A DNA stretch of 64,000 nt from Scilla litardierei (lineage: Eukaryota > Streptophyta > Magnoliopsida > Asparagales > Asparagaceae): assembly GCA_030789695.1 (NCBI GenBank), contig CM061142.1, forward strand, positions 355,669,486 to 355,733,485. Reading direction: 5' to 3'. Of the stretch, positions 1 to 9,448 are shown piece after piece. Numbering within the stretch: the stretch's first letter is position 1; each line of letters opens with the position of its first letter. The notes beneath the pieces are model-generated. The model worked only from the letters and a program-made list of their open reading frames with translations, searched no databases and was not told where the DNA came from. The position numbers and the translations under genes were made by a program.

Positions 1-1775
1 TGTCTGGGGCGTCTCGTCCTGTCGTCGCGTCCGCGGTAGTCCGTCTGAAATAGTGCCACATCGTCGGTGTCAGGTCTCATTTTCAGTAAATCCTATTTAG
101 GTTCATTTCTAGGTTATTGGGACTATCCAAATTGTCACAAGTCACATTTTGATGTTTTATCAACCTAAATCGACCTCTATCCTATGTGCACAGAAATAAT
201 TGTCCGATTGTCGATTTCTACAGTGAGCAGCGTTTTACAGATGCTGAAAGTAAATTTAGTTCAAGTTGACCAATTTTAGTTTAGGGTTTGATTTAACTAC
301 GGTGTGGGTTCGCTACGAGTTAGGGGGATACCAACCTAGTTCGACGGTTACGTGGGAATCGGTGTCGGATCTGGAAACGACAATGGTTCGCGTTGCCTTC
401 GCTCAGGTTCCTCGACTGCGATAGTGCGTATATATCTGCGAGGTTGGATACAAAATACATCAAGCTAAAGGATACTATAATATCACTACCAACTGTACCT
501 ATACTAAAATTATAATATGCTAAGTTATAGTAGCAACCTGTAGCTTAAACTATCCTAATATATATTTAAAGTAGGGATGTACAATATGTACACACAATTA
601 TTTATTTAACTATATAGGTATTCATAACTGTTCATGAATGTAACAATATATAACTGTTTATCAACGAAAAACCTATACTACTGCACACATACATACATTA
701 AGGCACATGTAACCAAACTTATTAATTTAATAAAACCAGAACATTAAGAACTTAAAATGTTCATACTGCCTCCGAATATCATATCACCTCATGCACCAAA
801 GTCCTATATGTTCGTCTATGAACTATTCAAGAAGGAAACTCACCGTTTTATTTTGCTTGATAGGTCGATGCCATGAGGGTCAGCGGCAGGAGGCGGGCTC
901 GGATTTGTCGGCGATGTCAGTCGGCCCGGCTGCAGCGCACAGCTGGCGAAGCTCCACACGGCGGTGCACTGCCGAGGTCTGGCGACGGCTTGCGAGCGTC
1001 GAGATGCCGGTGAGCTGTCGTGGCAACGCTGGCGAGTGGCTGAGGGGAGGTGACGTCGAGGGGCAAAGGCGGGACGCGGACTTCGCCGTCAGAGGGGCCT
1101 CAGCGAGTTCGGGGCCCTGTGGTGGGCTGGCGCCATGTGCGATCGTCGGGGCTTTGTTGGACGATAGGAGGGTGGTCGGAGATCTTGGGGAGAAGAGACG
1201 GACGGAGCAGCATCGGAGATGGGGCGGTCTTTGCGGCCTGGAGCTATGGTAAAAAAACAAGGAAGTACGGCTGAAAAATGAAAAGAAACCTAGATATCTA
1301 GGTTTCGGCTGTACCCAATTTGACCTAGTTTAGGCTTAAATAGGTTAGGAGAGAGAGAGTGATAGGGTGTGCACGTGGGTGAGACGAGGGTCTGACGATA
1401 GCTTAGGTTAATGAGAAAAAAAAAGTTAGAATAAGGATATGATTTGTTTGAAAGATTCTTAAAGTTTGATTTCCCAAACATGCAGGTTAGTACTATTAAT
1501 AGGTTTGAGTTTGGTTTAAAAAAAAACGCACATCACTTTATAAAAATCTAAACAAATTTTTTTAAAAAAAGTAATTAGTTAAGCAGATTGGGCCTAGCAC
1601 CCAAAATCACAAAGAAAATACCGGGGCGCTCGCGCCTCCGAGAGTGTTGTGAAAACGGGGTTCGGTGGCGCGTCTGAACTACGGAGAACAATAATAAAAT
1701 CAAAATAAAAAAAAACACGCACACGAAAACAAAGATACGTGCTAAAATACATACGGTCGGAAGGTGACCGTTACA
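1..1775 (-). mobile_element. Partial Tekay-type LTR (LTR A), cut by window start
   Basis: This is LTR sequence of the same broad family as LARD-1: the first 200 bases align by eye with about 22055-22250 and 28410-28600. The terminus on this side (the 5' end in element sense) is at 1775, where the plus strand reads ccgttaca; the other end lies left of the window. Read on the minus strand it has a TATA-like TATTTAAG at 1335-1342, followed by a GC-rich leader of about 400 bases (roughly 870-1250), the same layout as the LARD-1 LTRs. The open frames in the GC-rich part are compositional. It abuts a second LTR end at 1776, so it appears inserted into LTR B, with agtta (1776-1780) as the candidate target duplication. 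Whether it is a solo LTR or part of a full element cannot be seen. Confidence 0.75.
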
Positions 1776-2245
1776 AGTTAAGATGAGAAAGAAGTGGGTT
1801 AGTTTGTTTAAGAACAATAAAGTTGAAAGATTCTAGTTCTCTTTTCAAACGTTAGGATATATCAGTTAGGAGGTTAGGAACATAAAGTAAAGATAATGTT
1901 AAATTAATTATAAAAAGGTTTGTTTTTTTAAAAGACAACTGAAGATCCACTTTCGTTTTAAAACGTTTGGGTTTTTTTTTATATATAAGAATTTGAATAT
2001 TAAATAATTAGATAAAGAATAATAAGATGAATAATAAGACTATTACGCCTCTGCCCTTCGGCAACCGAAAATTATAAAGAAAAATACCAGAGCGGTCGCG
2101 CCTTCGAGAGGATCGTGAATACAAGGTCCGATCGCGAGTCCGAACTACAGATAATAAATCAAAAATCATAGTGCAAGAGACACACAACGCAATACATCAA
2201 AAGGGTACGTACAAAACACGTACGACAGAAAAAGTGGCCGTTACA
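1776..2245 (-). mobile_element. Terminal fragment of a second Tekay-type LTR (LTR B)
   Basis: A second copy of the same kind of LTR end: both ends contain a diverged block running from a 'gaaaatacc' segment through a CG-rich patch to a final ccgttaca, at 1613-1775 and 2078-2245. The rest of this LTR is presumably left of LTR A, outside the window. The boundary with the Athila 3' region is 2245/2246, with gtcac (2246-2250) as candidate target duplication. The alternative is a local duplication of one LTR end. Homology to LTR A is clear, but the divergence suggests an older insertion. Confidence 0.6.
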
Positions 2246-3200
2246 GTCACTCTATAAGACATGCACGACAACATCAGCAGGGTAATCTAATCTACTCAGT
2301 TTCGATCACAAAAAAGCTAACTAATCCAGATTTATCATATCTAACATCATTCAATCATCCTGAAGTGAAATGTACAAATCATGCATATAGAAGTGATATA
2401 GGAAAAGAAATCGGTACTCCAGATATAAGCATTCAATGCGTGAATCTTGGTGTGTTTTCTGCGATAGCATACATATGAATATTCAGACTCAGCTAATAAT
2501 AAAATTTCATCCATTTTCATGCGGAAAAAGTGTGGGTCACTTTCTCTAAATGCAAAGCAATTCATAGCATATGATATCAGAAATAAAATCTAAGACATGA
2601 CAAATTTAGCATGCATATATAGAGAAAGCTAACGCCACGTAGTCATCATCACGGAAAAGTCATCTCTAGCATGAGATGAAAAAGAAATAAAGATAAAGGG
2701 AAAGTGAAACTAATCACAATGCAACACACAAAGAAAATAAGGAAAACGTGATGCATGTGAAAAAGAAGAAAAAGTGATGAAGATGAGTGCAAGTGCGGGA
2801 AATGGAGAAAAAAAACTAAAAATAAAGATGGCAAATCGAAAGAAACGTGAGAACTCACTCCCCCAAGCTAAATGGCACAGTGGCCTCAATGTGCGAAGCG
2901 TGGCACACCGAGAGACAAGTAATGTGAGGGGTAGGTGAGGATGCATGCATGATGAAAAAAGAAGAAAATAATGAAACGGAAAATATGATGCGAGCATGAT
3001 GCAAGCAAATAAAGGAGTGATACAGATATATAGGTGTGACTCCAAAAACTCTCCCTCTCTCCCAACAAAGATATAGAAAGATATATAAAGGAAATGTGTA
3101 CCCAAAAACAGTGGGGGGAGGGTGGGTGGTCAAAAAGCCATCAGGACCCAGCAGAGACGGGCAGCACAACGGCAAAAAGAATCGATGGCATCAAGGGAGC
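2246..3200 (-). other. Athila 3' untranslated tail
   Basis: Non-coding and A-rich on the plus strand (pyrimidine-rich in element sense). It contains a purine tract of the form TTGGGGGAG (minus strand, 2858-2867). No LTR beginning TGATCACTCC follows it before the LTR B insertion at 2245, so this tract is not demonstrably the active polypurine tract. The short frames here are low-complexity. Confidence 0.6.
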
Positions 3201-5318
3201 CTAAGAATGTGGGGCTGCGCCGGCTCCTTCCTGAGGCAGAGGTGGTGGTGGTGGTGAGGAGGGCTGCTGAGCGGGCGTGGGTGTGGAAGTGGAAGCATGC
3301 TGGGTGACCGTATGAGTGGGGGTGGGGACCTGCGGGGTGGGTGTGGGTGTGGGTAAGCGTGGGAGCCGATCTAGGACTTGGGTAAGGCAGTAGTGAATCT
3401 GTGAAATCAGGGCGAAGCGGCCAGCCATCGCGGAGACGGTGGAGGACAGGGTCCTAAGGTCACCTCTGAGGCCACTCACCGCCCCCTCGAGAGTACGAAT
3501 GCTCTGAAGTACCGTGTCAGGGGGAGGTGATGCAGAGGGACGCACCGGTCTGGGCTGTGTAGGGCGGGGCTGGCGCACTCGGGTCGCATAGGTGACGGGC
3601 TCAGCAGGTAAGGGAACGAAAGGAGCTGCGCTCGCAAGTGTGGGCCTGGCCGCAGTGTGAGGCCGGGGCACCGGCTGGTGAGAAGTGGAGGCAGCAGCAA
3701 CGAAAGCAGAATACAAAAGTGGCGACGAGGGGGCCAGAGAGGTCGGTGACACAGAAGTGTGGACAGACGCCACGACACTCTCGGAGAATACAGCAGCAGT
3801 GGAGACAGAGGCGAAGACCATGGTCTCAACAGTGGTGGAAAAAGAGGGCTCGCCGCACTCAACTATGGTCGGCGGCCGCTCGGGTGGGGCTGAGGAAACG
3901 GGCTCGGTAGACAGAGGGCCAGTGGTGGTGGTGGCAAGCGTGGAAGCAGTGGAAGTGGGCTCAGCTAAGGTACTCCCGACTCTGACAGAGGTGTGGATAG
4001 AGGTGTCGGGAGCAGCGGAAATATCAGGGATAGGCTGAGGGGCCACTGGGTCAACAGGGGCAGCGGGCTCGGAAGGTGCAACAGGGTCTGCGGGGGCAGC
4101 GTGAGCCTGCTCGGCCTCCTCGGCCTCGAGCACGTAAGCGGCTGGGATCAGAATATCCATCGCAGGGAGCCAGTCCACCTGGGCCGGTGCAATCTGAGTC
4201 CGAGCTGGGCTCGGAAGAATCATGTAATCGGCACCGTAAGGGCCGTGCAGCCAGACCCAGTGTCGCTCACCGTGCGGACGCATCATCTTCATCCGGGCCA
4301 TAACATCAATCGACAGAGAAGTGGGGCCCGGTGCTCGTCGCAGGTCGTCAGGGAAGTCCTCGCCGGTCATAAGGGCGAGCAAGGTGATCAGGCCGCCGCA
4401 GCATATCAGTGAGCGAGCGCCCACTGATACGATGATGCGGTCCAAAAACCAAGCCGCGACATCAATCACGACGGTGGGGACCAACTCATCGCCCTCCCTA
4501 GATAGAGCTCTGGGTCGTGTCATCGCGTAGAGCATATAGAGCTCCGGCGTGGACATCGTACCCGGCTCATATCTGGCCAAAAAGGCCATCGCCATAAGGC
4601 GCTGAGCTATACGGAGGCAGGGATGGACAATGGCCGAGGCCTTGGCCCTACTAGGGTCAAAGGCAGCGTGAAGACCCGTAATCCGGGCCCAGAAGGCGCC
4701 AGCATCGAAGGATGGTGGGGGGATATGGGTGGGGGCGTAACCTCGATCGGCCCCGGGGACGTCGGGCCACGAGAAGAAGGCTCTCATCATACTGAGAGTG
4801 ACCTGGCACTCCCGGTCCATGAACCGAAACGAGCATCCCTCGTCAGTCCGGGCGATCGAACTAAGTACCTCAAGTGTCGGGCGGATAAACGTGTCCGCCG
4901 ACACCTGAAAGAAATCTCGCCAGCCCACGTTGTCGTACAACGTGAGCATCCCCTCTAGTACCCCCAGGCGTGCTAGGTCGGCAAGGTGTGCGAACCTGGA
5001 GGGAACGATCGAGCGCTGGGAGATACGCTCGAAAGCAACGCGGTGTGCGTCGTTCTGGAACGTGATCCCCAGCGGCCCGATAAGTGGAGCCGGAGGTGGT
5101 GGCTGTGGAGCGGCAGGTAGTGGCTGTGCGGGGTGTGAGGGCTGAGCGGGCTCTGCAGGCTGTGCGGCGGGTGTGGGGCCGGCAGGCTGTGCGGGGTGAA
5201 CGGTGTGTGTGGGAGAAGGCGGAGGAGAGTCCTCCACCTCGTGGGAGGGGCCGGCATCATCCGACCGCTTCCGCTTGGCGGAAGCTCTCCTCGACCTCGG
5301 CTGTGTCCGGGGCGGCAT
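3201..5318 (-). CDS. ATHILA ORF-1-type protein (ORF2 of Athila element)
   Basis: An uninterrupted 705-residue frame, starting at ATG 5318. In order: a basic nuclear-localisation-like patch (about residues 9-18, RRASAKRKRS); a Pro/Ala-rich linker to about residue 80; a conserved globular region of about 300 residues with the hallmarks I associate with the Arabidopsis retrotransposon ORF-1 (ATHILA) family, namely an Arg/Pro-rich entry, an 'LG...L..NVGW..FF' block and a 'LEVLSS' block; a low-complexity Pro/Ser/Thr stretch; a short predicted helical segment (about residues 600-645); and a proline-rich tail. The role of this protein is not established; it occupies the env-like position of Athila elements. 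An intact 2.1-kb frame in an element without pol suggests recent activity or selection for the protein. I see no convincing signal peptide; one hydrophobic patch is present near residues 300-325. Confidence 0.8.
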   Translation of the reverse strand: MPPRTQPRSRRASAKRKRSDDAGPSHEVEDSPPPSPTHTVHPAQPAGPTPAAQPAEPAQPSHPAQPLPAAPQPPPPAPLIGPLGITFQNDAHRVAFERISQRSIVPSRFAHLADLARLGVLEGMLTLYDNVGWRDFFQVSADTFIRPTLEVLSSIARTDEGCSFRFMDRECQVTLSMMRAFFSWPDVPGADRGYAPTHIPPPSFDAGAFWARITGLHAAFDPSRAKASAIVHPCLRIAQRLMAMAFLARYEPGTMSTPELYMLYAMTRPRALSREGDELVPTVVIDVAAWFLDRIIVSVGARSLICCGGLITLLALMTGEDFPDDLRRAPGPTSLSIDVMARMKMMRPHGERHWVWLHGPYGADYMILPSPARTQIAPAQVDWLPAMDILIPAAYVLEAEEAEQAHAAPADPVAPSEPAAPVDPVAPQPIPDISAAPDTSIHTSVRVGSTLAEPTSTASTLATTTTGPLSTEPVSSAPPERPPTIVECGEPSFSTTVETMVFASVSTAAVFSESVVASVHTSVSPTSLAPSSPLLYSAFVAAASTSHQPVPRPHTAARPTLASAAPFVPLPAEPVTYATRVRQPRPTQPRPVRPSASPPPDTVLQSIRTLEGAVSGLRGDLRTLSSTVSAMAGRFALISQIHYCLTQVLDRLPRLPTPTPTPQVPTPTHTVTQHASTSTPTPAQQPSSPPPPPLPQEGAGAAPHS

Positions 5319-5498
5319 ATGGGCCCCGAGCGCTCACCAGAAAGCGTGAAAAGTGCGGCGTGCGTAAAATAAAGGAAAGAATATACCACGACACGCCGCG
5401 AGTGCAAAGCAAAGGAAGCGTGCGAAGACGACGCATCCACACAGCCCAAATCAGTCCCTGGAAGCTCCCCTGGGCTCCCCTAAGCTCCCAAAAATAAC

Positions 5499-5660
5499 CT
5501 GCGCATGAAACGGAGATATCAGCGAGTAATATTCAAAACGTATAGAGCATTAGGGGTATAATAGATAGAAACAGAAATTAATTTGGGTTTGGGGTTTGTG
5601 AAGCGCATGGATCCTCGAAAAACACACAAAAGAGGAGAAAACAGGCGAAAATGGCGTTAC
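5499..5660 (-). other. Candidate 5'-UTR intron before ORF2
   Basis: On the minus strand a donor CCG/GTAACG at 5660 and an acceptor ATGCGCAG/GT at 5499 bound 162 bases that are T-rich and contain a CTAAT branch-point-like motif in the last third. The flanking leader is GC-rich. This donor, branch and acceptor arrangement is typical of plant 5'-UTR introns. No transcript evidence is available here. Confidence 0.5.
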
Positions 5661-5869
5661 CGGAGTCGGTCGGAGCGGTGGTCGCCGGCGGCGACTCGGG
5701 CGAGGAGCGGCGGTGGCTCGGCCAGCGGTGGGTGGCCGAGCGACGGCGCGGGGTTGACGGTCGGGCGAGTGGGGGAGATGTTCGGGCACTGGGGAGTCGA
5801 AAAGTCGGGGCCCGATCGGAATTTTTCGTTTCGAAAAATGCGCCCCCCAGCTCCTTTTATAGCAGAAGT

Positions 5870-6205
5870 TACGACTCGGCCGAGTGACGAGGTCGCTCGG
5901 CCAAGTGAACTTTAAAGAAAAATTCCTCCCCGCTACGCTTCGGCCGAGTGGCCTTGTCACCCTCGGCCGCGTGGAGTAAGTCCATTCGGCCGAGTGGCTC
6001 GAGCTACTCGGCAAGACTCGCCTTAGGAGCGTATCAGTTTTACTCGGCCGAGTGAATATATATACTCGGCCGAGTAGCGGTTATACTGAAATCAAGAAAA
6101 TAAACAGAGAGTTGGGTACAGCAGACTTCCCTCATTCGTGGGCGGCTCAGCCGGACGAACTTGTGTGCTCGGCCGAGTGACTAGTATACTCGGCCGAGTG
6201 AGCCT
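5870..6205. repeat. Cluster of CTCGGCCGAG palindromes (internal)
   Basis: About seven copies of a 10-14 bp palindrome (best form ACTCGGCCGAGT) near 5873, 5938, 5985, 6040, 6063, 6167 and 6187, spaced irregularly and placed just upstream of the TATA box at 5853-5861. Confidence 0.9.
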
Positions 6206-6528
6206 TGTGTTCTGCTGCTTGTCTTCGTTTGTGCTCTAAACTCCGTTTTTCTTCCTCCAGTCGATTTCATCTTCCTCCTAAGCATCGAGTGCCTTCCTGG
6301 GGCGCTCCTCGTCGCCTCGTTCATCCTCCTCATGATTGATTTCCCTATCTCATCTCCTGTCAAGAAAAATAGGACCCGTTATCACAAAATTTTTGGGCGG
6401 ACGACTCAAAACACTAAAAATTTCTAAAACAAAAATAAAGAAAAAGTGAAAATAAAGAAATAACCGTCGTGTTGCCTCCCGACAAGAGCTCGTTTAAGGT
6501 CGTGAGCTCGACCCCCTATGGTTTTCAA

Positions 6529-9312
6529 TTAATGCGGGATGTTTGGTGCATATGAGATGCACCCGTCAAATTTTCCGGGGAGAACGCTTGGATTCGGAAG
6601 TTGCGGCGGCGTGTTCTCCCTCGGTGGTCTCCCGTCTTGAATAGTGTTGGGGGGAGGCTCCCCCAAGCTAGTGTTTGCTCCGGTCCTCGGCTTTACCGGT
6701 GACGCCGATTTCCGCATCGGCGGAGCTTTCTTCGGAGACTTCAATTTCGAGAGCTTGCAGAGCTCTCGAATCCTCGCGACATCAGCGTCGCCTTCATCAA
6801 TCTCAGCGGAGAAGTCGGGGTAATCATCTATCTTCTCATCTTGGCCTAAATCCGGGCCTTCCTCGAAATCTTCATCGAATAGAGCGCCAATGGAGTGGGG
6901 GGTAGCCTCTTCGATTACCTCGTCAAGGAGATCCATATAGTCTAGCTCCTCGTGGTAAGGCATGTGTTTCATAGCCTTGGGAATGTGAAGCTCCACCTCG
7001 ATGTTGCCGACGTTCAATGTTAGGGTACCTTCTCGCACGTCGACAATGACACCGGTGGTGGCGAGGAACGGGAGTCCAAGTATCAATGATGTATCTCCCT
7101 CCTCCTTAACGTCCATGATCACGAAGTCACATGGTAAGCATATTCCCCCGGGGACTTGTAGCGGGATGTCCTCGGTGATTCCTACCGGCCTTGTTATCCG
7201 CCAATCGGCCAATTGTATCCGCATGTCGGTAGGTTTCGACTTCGTCCCGGTGTTTAGCCTTAGGAACATGGAGAGAGACATGAGGCTTACACTAGCCCCT
7301 AAATCCACCAATGCCTTTTGAAGAGGGACGCCGCCCAAGGTGCAAGGAATTTGAAAACTCCCCGGGTCTTTGAATTTAGCCGGCTCCTTCTCTCTCTTGG
7401 TGAACCAAGAGCCCTCCTCGGCGAGCATTATCTTTTCCTTCCTCTTTCCCCCCGAAATCAAATCCTTTAAGAATTTAGCATATGTGGGGATTTCCACGAT
7501 GGCGTCGAGGAAAGGAATGTTGAGGCTAACTCCTCTCAGATACTCGAGAAATTTTGCTAGCCTTTTCTCCATTTTTGCTCTAGCAAGCCTCTGGGGGAAT
7601 GGGACCGGTGGCATGAAGCGCCTCTCTTCAAGCAATTTCTCCGCTCTAGATTTCTCCTTTTCTTGTGGCTCTTTCTCCCTCTCAACTTCAACTACCCGCT
7701 CTATTGGCTCTACATTCTCTTCCACGGCCTCCTCGGTAGGAATCATGGCAGGGGTGGTATCCGTCCCGCCTCTAGTAGTAACGGCAACCACGGCATTGAT
7801 GTGGCCGGTGTTGCCCCGTGGGTTTTGCTCGGGTTGCGCCGGTAATTGTTGAGTATTCCGATTGAGCAACGCCAATTGCTCCGATATTTGTGCCACAACG
7901 GTTGTAAGGGAGTCTTGGCCCGCCTTCAAGGAAGCATTGACCTTCTTTTGCTCGACCATAAACTCCTCCACTCTAGCTTCGAAGTCGGATCTTTGTTGAG
8001 CTTGTGGAGGGTTTTGATTTCTCCACCCTTGATTGTATCCGGGCGGCCTATAAGGTGGGACTTGTTGCTTCGGTTGGAAATTTTGTTGTGGAGGCCCCCT
8101 CGTCGGATAGTGTTGTTGTTGGGGTGGTGGTGGTGGTAGAGCTTGTTGAGGTGGTTGTTGCGGCGGGTTCAAAGCTCCTTCATTGTTGGCATAAGAGAAA
8201 CCGGGATGGTTTCTTGTGGCTGGATTGGCCCAATACCCTTGGTTCCCCGCGACATATTGTACTTGCTCCAAGGATCCTTCTCCTTGCTCTCCTCCCAAAT
8301 ACATGGCTTGAGATTGGTCTTGCCAATCACACATTTTGTTCGTTGGTGCAGAGGTGGAGGGGTTTCCTTGGGGCTCTGTGATAAACTTCTCCAATCTCTC
8401 CACTACCTTGTGGAGAGAATCGAACTTGCTTGTAAGCTTCGCTACGGCCTTCGCCTCATAGATACTAGTTGGCTTCAAGGAGGATGTAGAGTGTCCTCGC
8501 TCATCGCCCCATTGTTGATTGTTTGAGGCCATCTCCTCAATTAGGGCCGTAGCTTCTTCGGGAGTCTTTGATAAGATATCACCATTTGCCGCGGCATCAA
8601 TAATTTGTTTGGTCCCTGGTTGGAGACCATTGTAGAAGCTATGAACTAGCTCCCAATCTTCAATGCTATGGTGCGGGCATTGATGCTGCAGATCTTTAAA
8701 ACGCTCCCAAGCCTCATAGAGCGTCTCTTGGGGTCCTTGCTTGAAGGACATAAGAGCGCTCCGAATCTTTACCGTCTTGGAAGGCGGATAGAACTTGTCA
8801 ATGAATGCACTCACCAACTCGTCCCAAGTGGTAAAGACTCCCTCAGCTTGCGTCCTCAACCAATAAAGTGCCTTGTCCTTTAGTGTGAAGGGGAAGAGAC
8901 GCAGTCTGATGGCATCGATGGAGACCCCCGTCATCTGAAATGTGGCGCACTTCGACAAAAATAACTGGATGTGGTAGTGGGGATTTTCGTGGGCATTCCC
9001 ATGAAATGGATCTTGCTGCATCAAAACCACTAGCCCAGTCTTCAGCTCGAAATTCTTGTCAGCCGCCAACTCCGGCATGGAAATGGATGAGGTCGTAGAA
9101 GAGGTCTTAGGCCGAAGCCTATCGCGAATAGAAATAATCCTCGCCATTCTTGTCGCTAATTGTTTAGTAGTTTCCAGGTTGGTCACAAACCTCCCTTCCT
9201 GATCTTGTCTCCTCTCCGCTCTGATTCTCCGCGCGGTACGTTCGATCTCGGGATCAAATAATATAGCCTCAGGGTCCGCCGTAGATCTCGTGTACATGCA
9301 ATGAGAAAACAA
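6529..9312 (-). CDS. Athila Gag-protease polyprotein (no RT)
   Basis: An open 927-residue frame from ATG 9312. Residues of roughly 90-270 are an Athila gag domain (the block containing HIQLFLSKCATFQM and LYWLRTQ). A Pro/Gln-rich linker follows. The aspartic protease lies at about residues 645-765, with the DLGAS active-site form usual for Athila in place of DSGA. An acidic tail then ends the frame where RT would start. Two oddities: the CCHC zinc knuckle expected after gag is absent, with only one cysteine (KMCDW) at that point, and the whole RT-RNase H-integrase module is missing. Gag and protease are intact, so the protein could assemble or mature particles while needing RT and integrase from elsewhere. 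Confidence 0.88.
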   Translation of the reverse strand: MFSHCMYTRSTADPEAILFDPEIERTARRIRAERRQDQEGRFVTNLETTKQLATRMARIISIRDRLRPKTSSTTSSISMPELAADKNFELKTGLVVLMQQDPFHGNAHENPHYHIQLFLSKCATFQMTGVSIDAIRLRLFPFTLKDKALYWLRTQAEGVFTTWDELVSAFIDKFYPPSKTVKIRSALMSFKQGPQETLYEAWERFKDLQHQCPHHSIEDWELVHSFYNGLQPGTKQIIDAAANGDILSKTPEEATALIEEMASNNQQWGDERGHSTSSLKPTSIYEAKAVAKLTSKFDSLHKVVERLEKFITEPQGNPSTSAPTNKMCDWQDQSQAMYLGGEQGEGSLEQVQYVAGNQGYWANPATRNHPGFSYANNEGALNPPQQPPQQALPPPPPQQQHYPTRGPPQQNFQPKQQVPPYRPPGYNQGWRNQNPPQAQQRSDFEARVEEFMVEQKKVNASLKAGQDSLTTVVAQISEQLALLNRNTQQLPAQPEQNPRGNTGHINAVVAVTTRGGTDTTPAMIPTEEAVEENVEPIERVVEVEREKEPQEKEKSRAEKLLEERRFMPPVPFPQRLARAKMEKRLAKFLEYLRGVSLNIPFLDAIVEIPTYAKFLKDLISGGKRKEKIMLAEEGSWFTKREKEPAKFKDPGSFQIPCTLGGVPLQKALVDLGASVSLMSLSMFLRLNTGTKSKPTDMRIQLADWRITRPVGITEDIPLQVPGGICLPCDFVIMDVKEEGDTSLILGLPFLATTGVIVDVREGTLTLNVGNIEVELHIPKAMKHMPYHEELDYMDLLDEVIEEATPHSIGALFDEDFEEGPDLGQDEKIDDYPDFSAEIDEGDADVARIRELCKLSKLKSPKKAPPMRKSASPVKPRTGANTSLGEPPPNTIQDGRPPRENTPPQLPNPSVLPGKFDGCISYAPNIPH

Positions 9313-9423
9313 AGTTTCGAAGAAATGATTAGCACAGTGGAAGGGTTAGGTAAAAAAAAGAAAATAATGAAATAAAAACGAAAAGAAAGAAATAGCTAGG
9401 GTGGTAAGATCAAACGCAATCGC

Positions 9424-9442
9424 CTCCCCGGCAACGGCGCCA
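9424..9442 (-). promoter_or_regulatory. Primer binding site, tRNA-Asp type
   Basis: The minus strand reads TGGCGCCGTTGCCGGGGAG, the classical Athila primer site complementary to the 3' end of tRNA-Asp, six bases inside the LTR end at 9449. Confidence 0.92.
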
Positions 9443-9448
9443 AAAACT

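Larger units (their letters stand above)
5319..6528 (-). promoter_or_regulatory. Internal promoter-like region upstream of Athila ORF2
   Basis: This 1.2-kb segment between gag-pro and ORF2 looks like a plant promoter plus leader on the minus strand. Distal to proximal it holds: a trace of the usual Athila post-pol sequence (GTCGGGAGGCAAC, about 6475-6487); a splice-acceptor-like CTTGACAG (about 6357-6364); about seven copies of a palindrome based on CTCGGCCGAG (5870-6200); a strong TATA box TATAAAAGG (5853-5861); a GC-rich leader; a candidate 5'-UTR intron (5499-5660); and the ORF2 start at 5318. The same palindromes occur in the U3 of this element's LTR. Promoter function is inference. Confidence 0.6.

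Noticed and set aside
791..1274. Overlapping open frames of up to 153 codons on both strands
   Set aside because: They lie in the CG-rich leader of LTR A; both strands are open because of composition and no family resemblance is visible.
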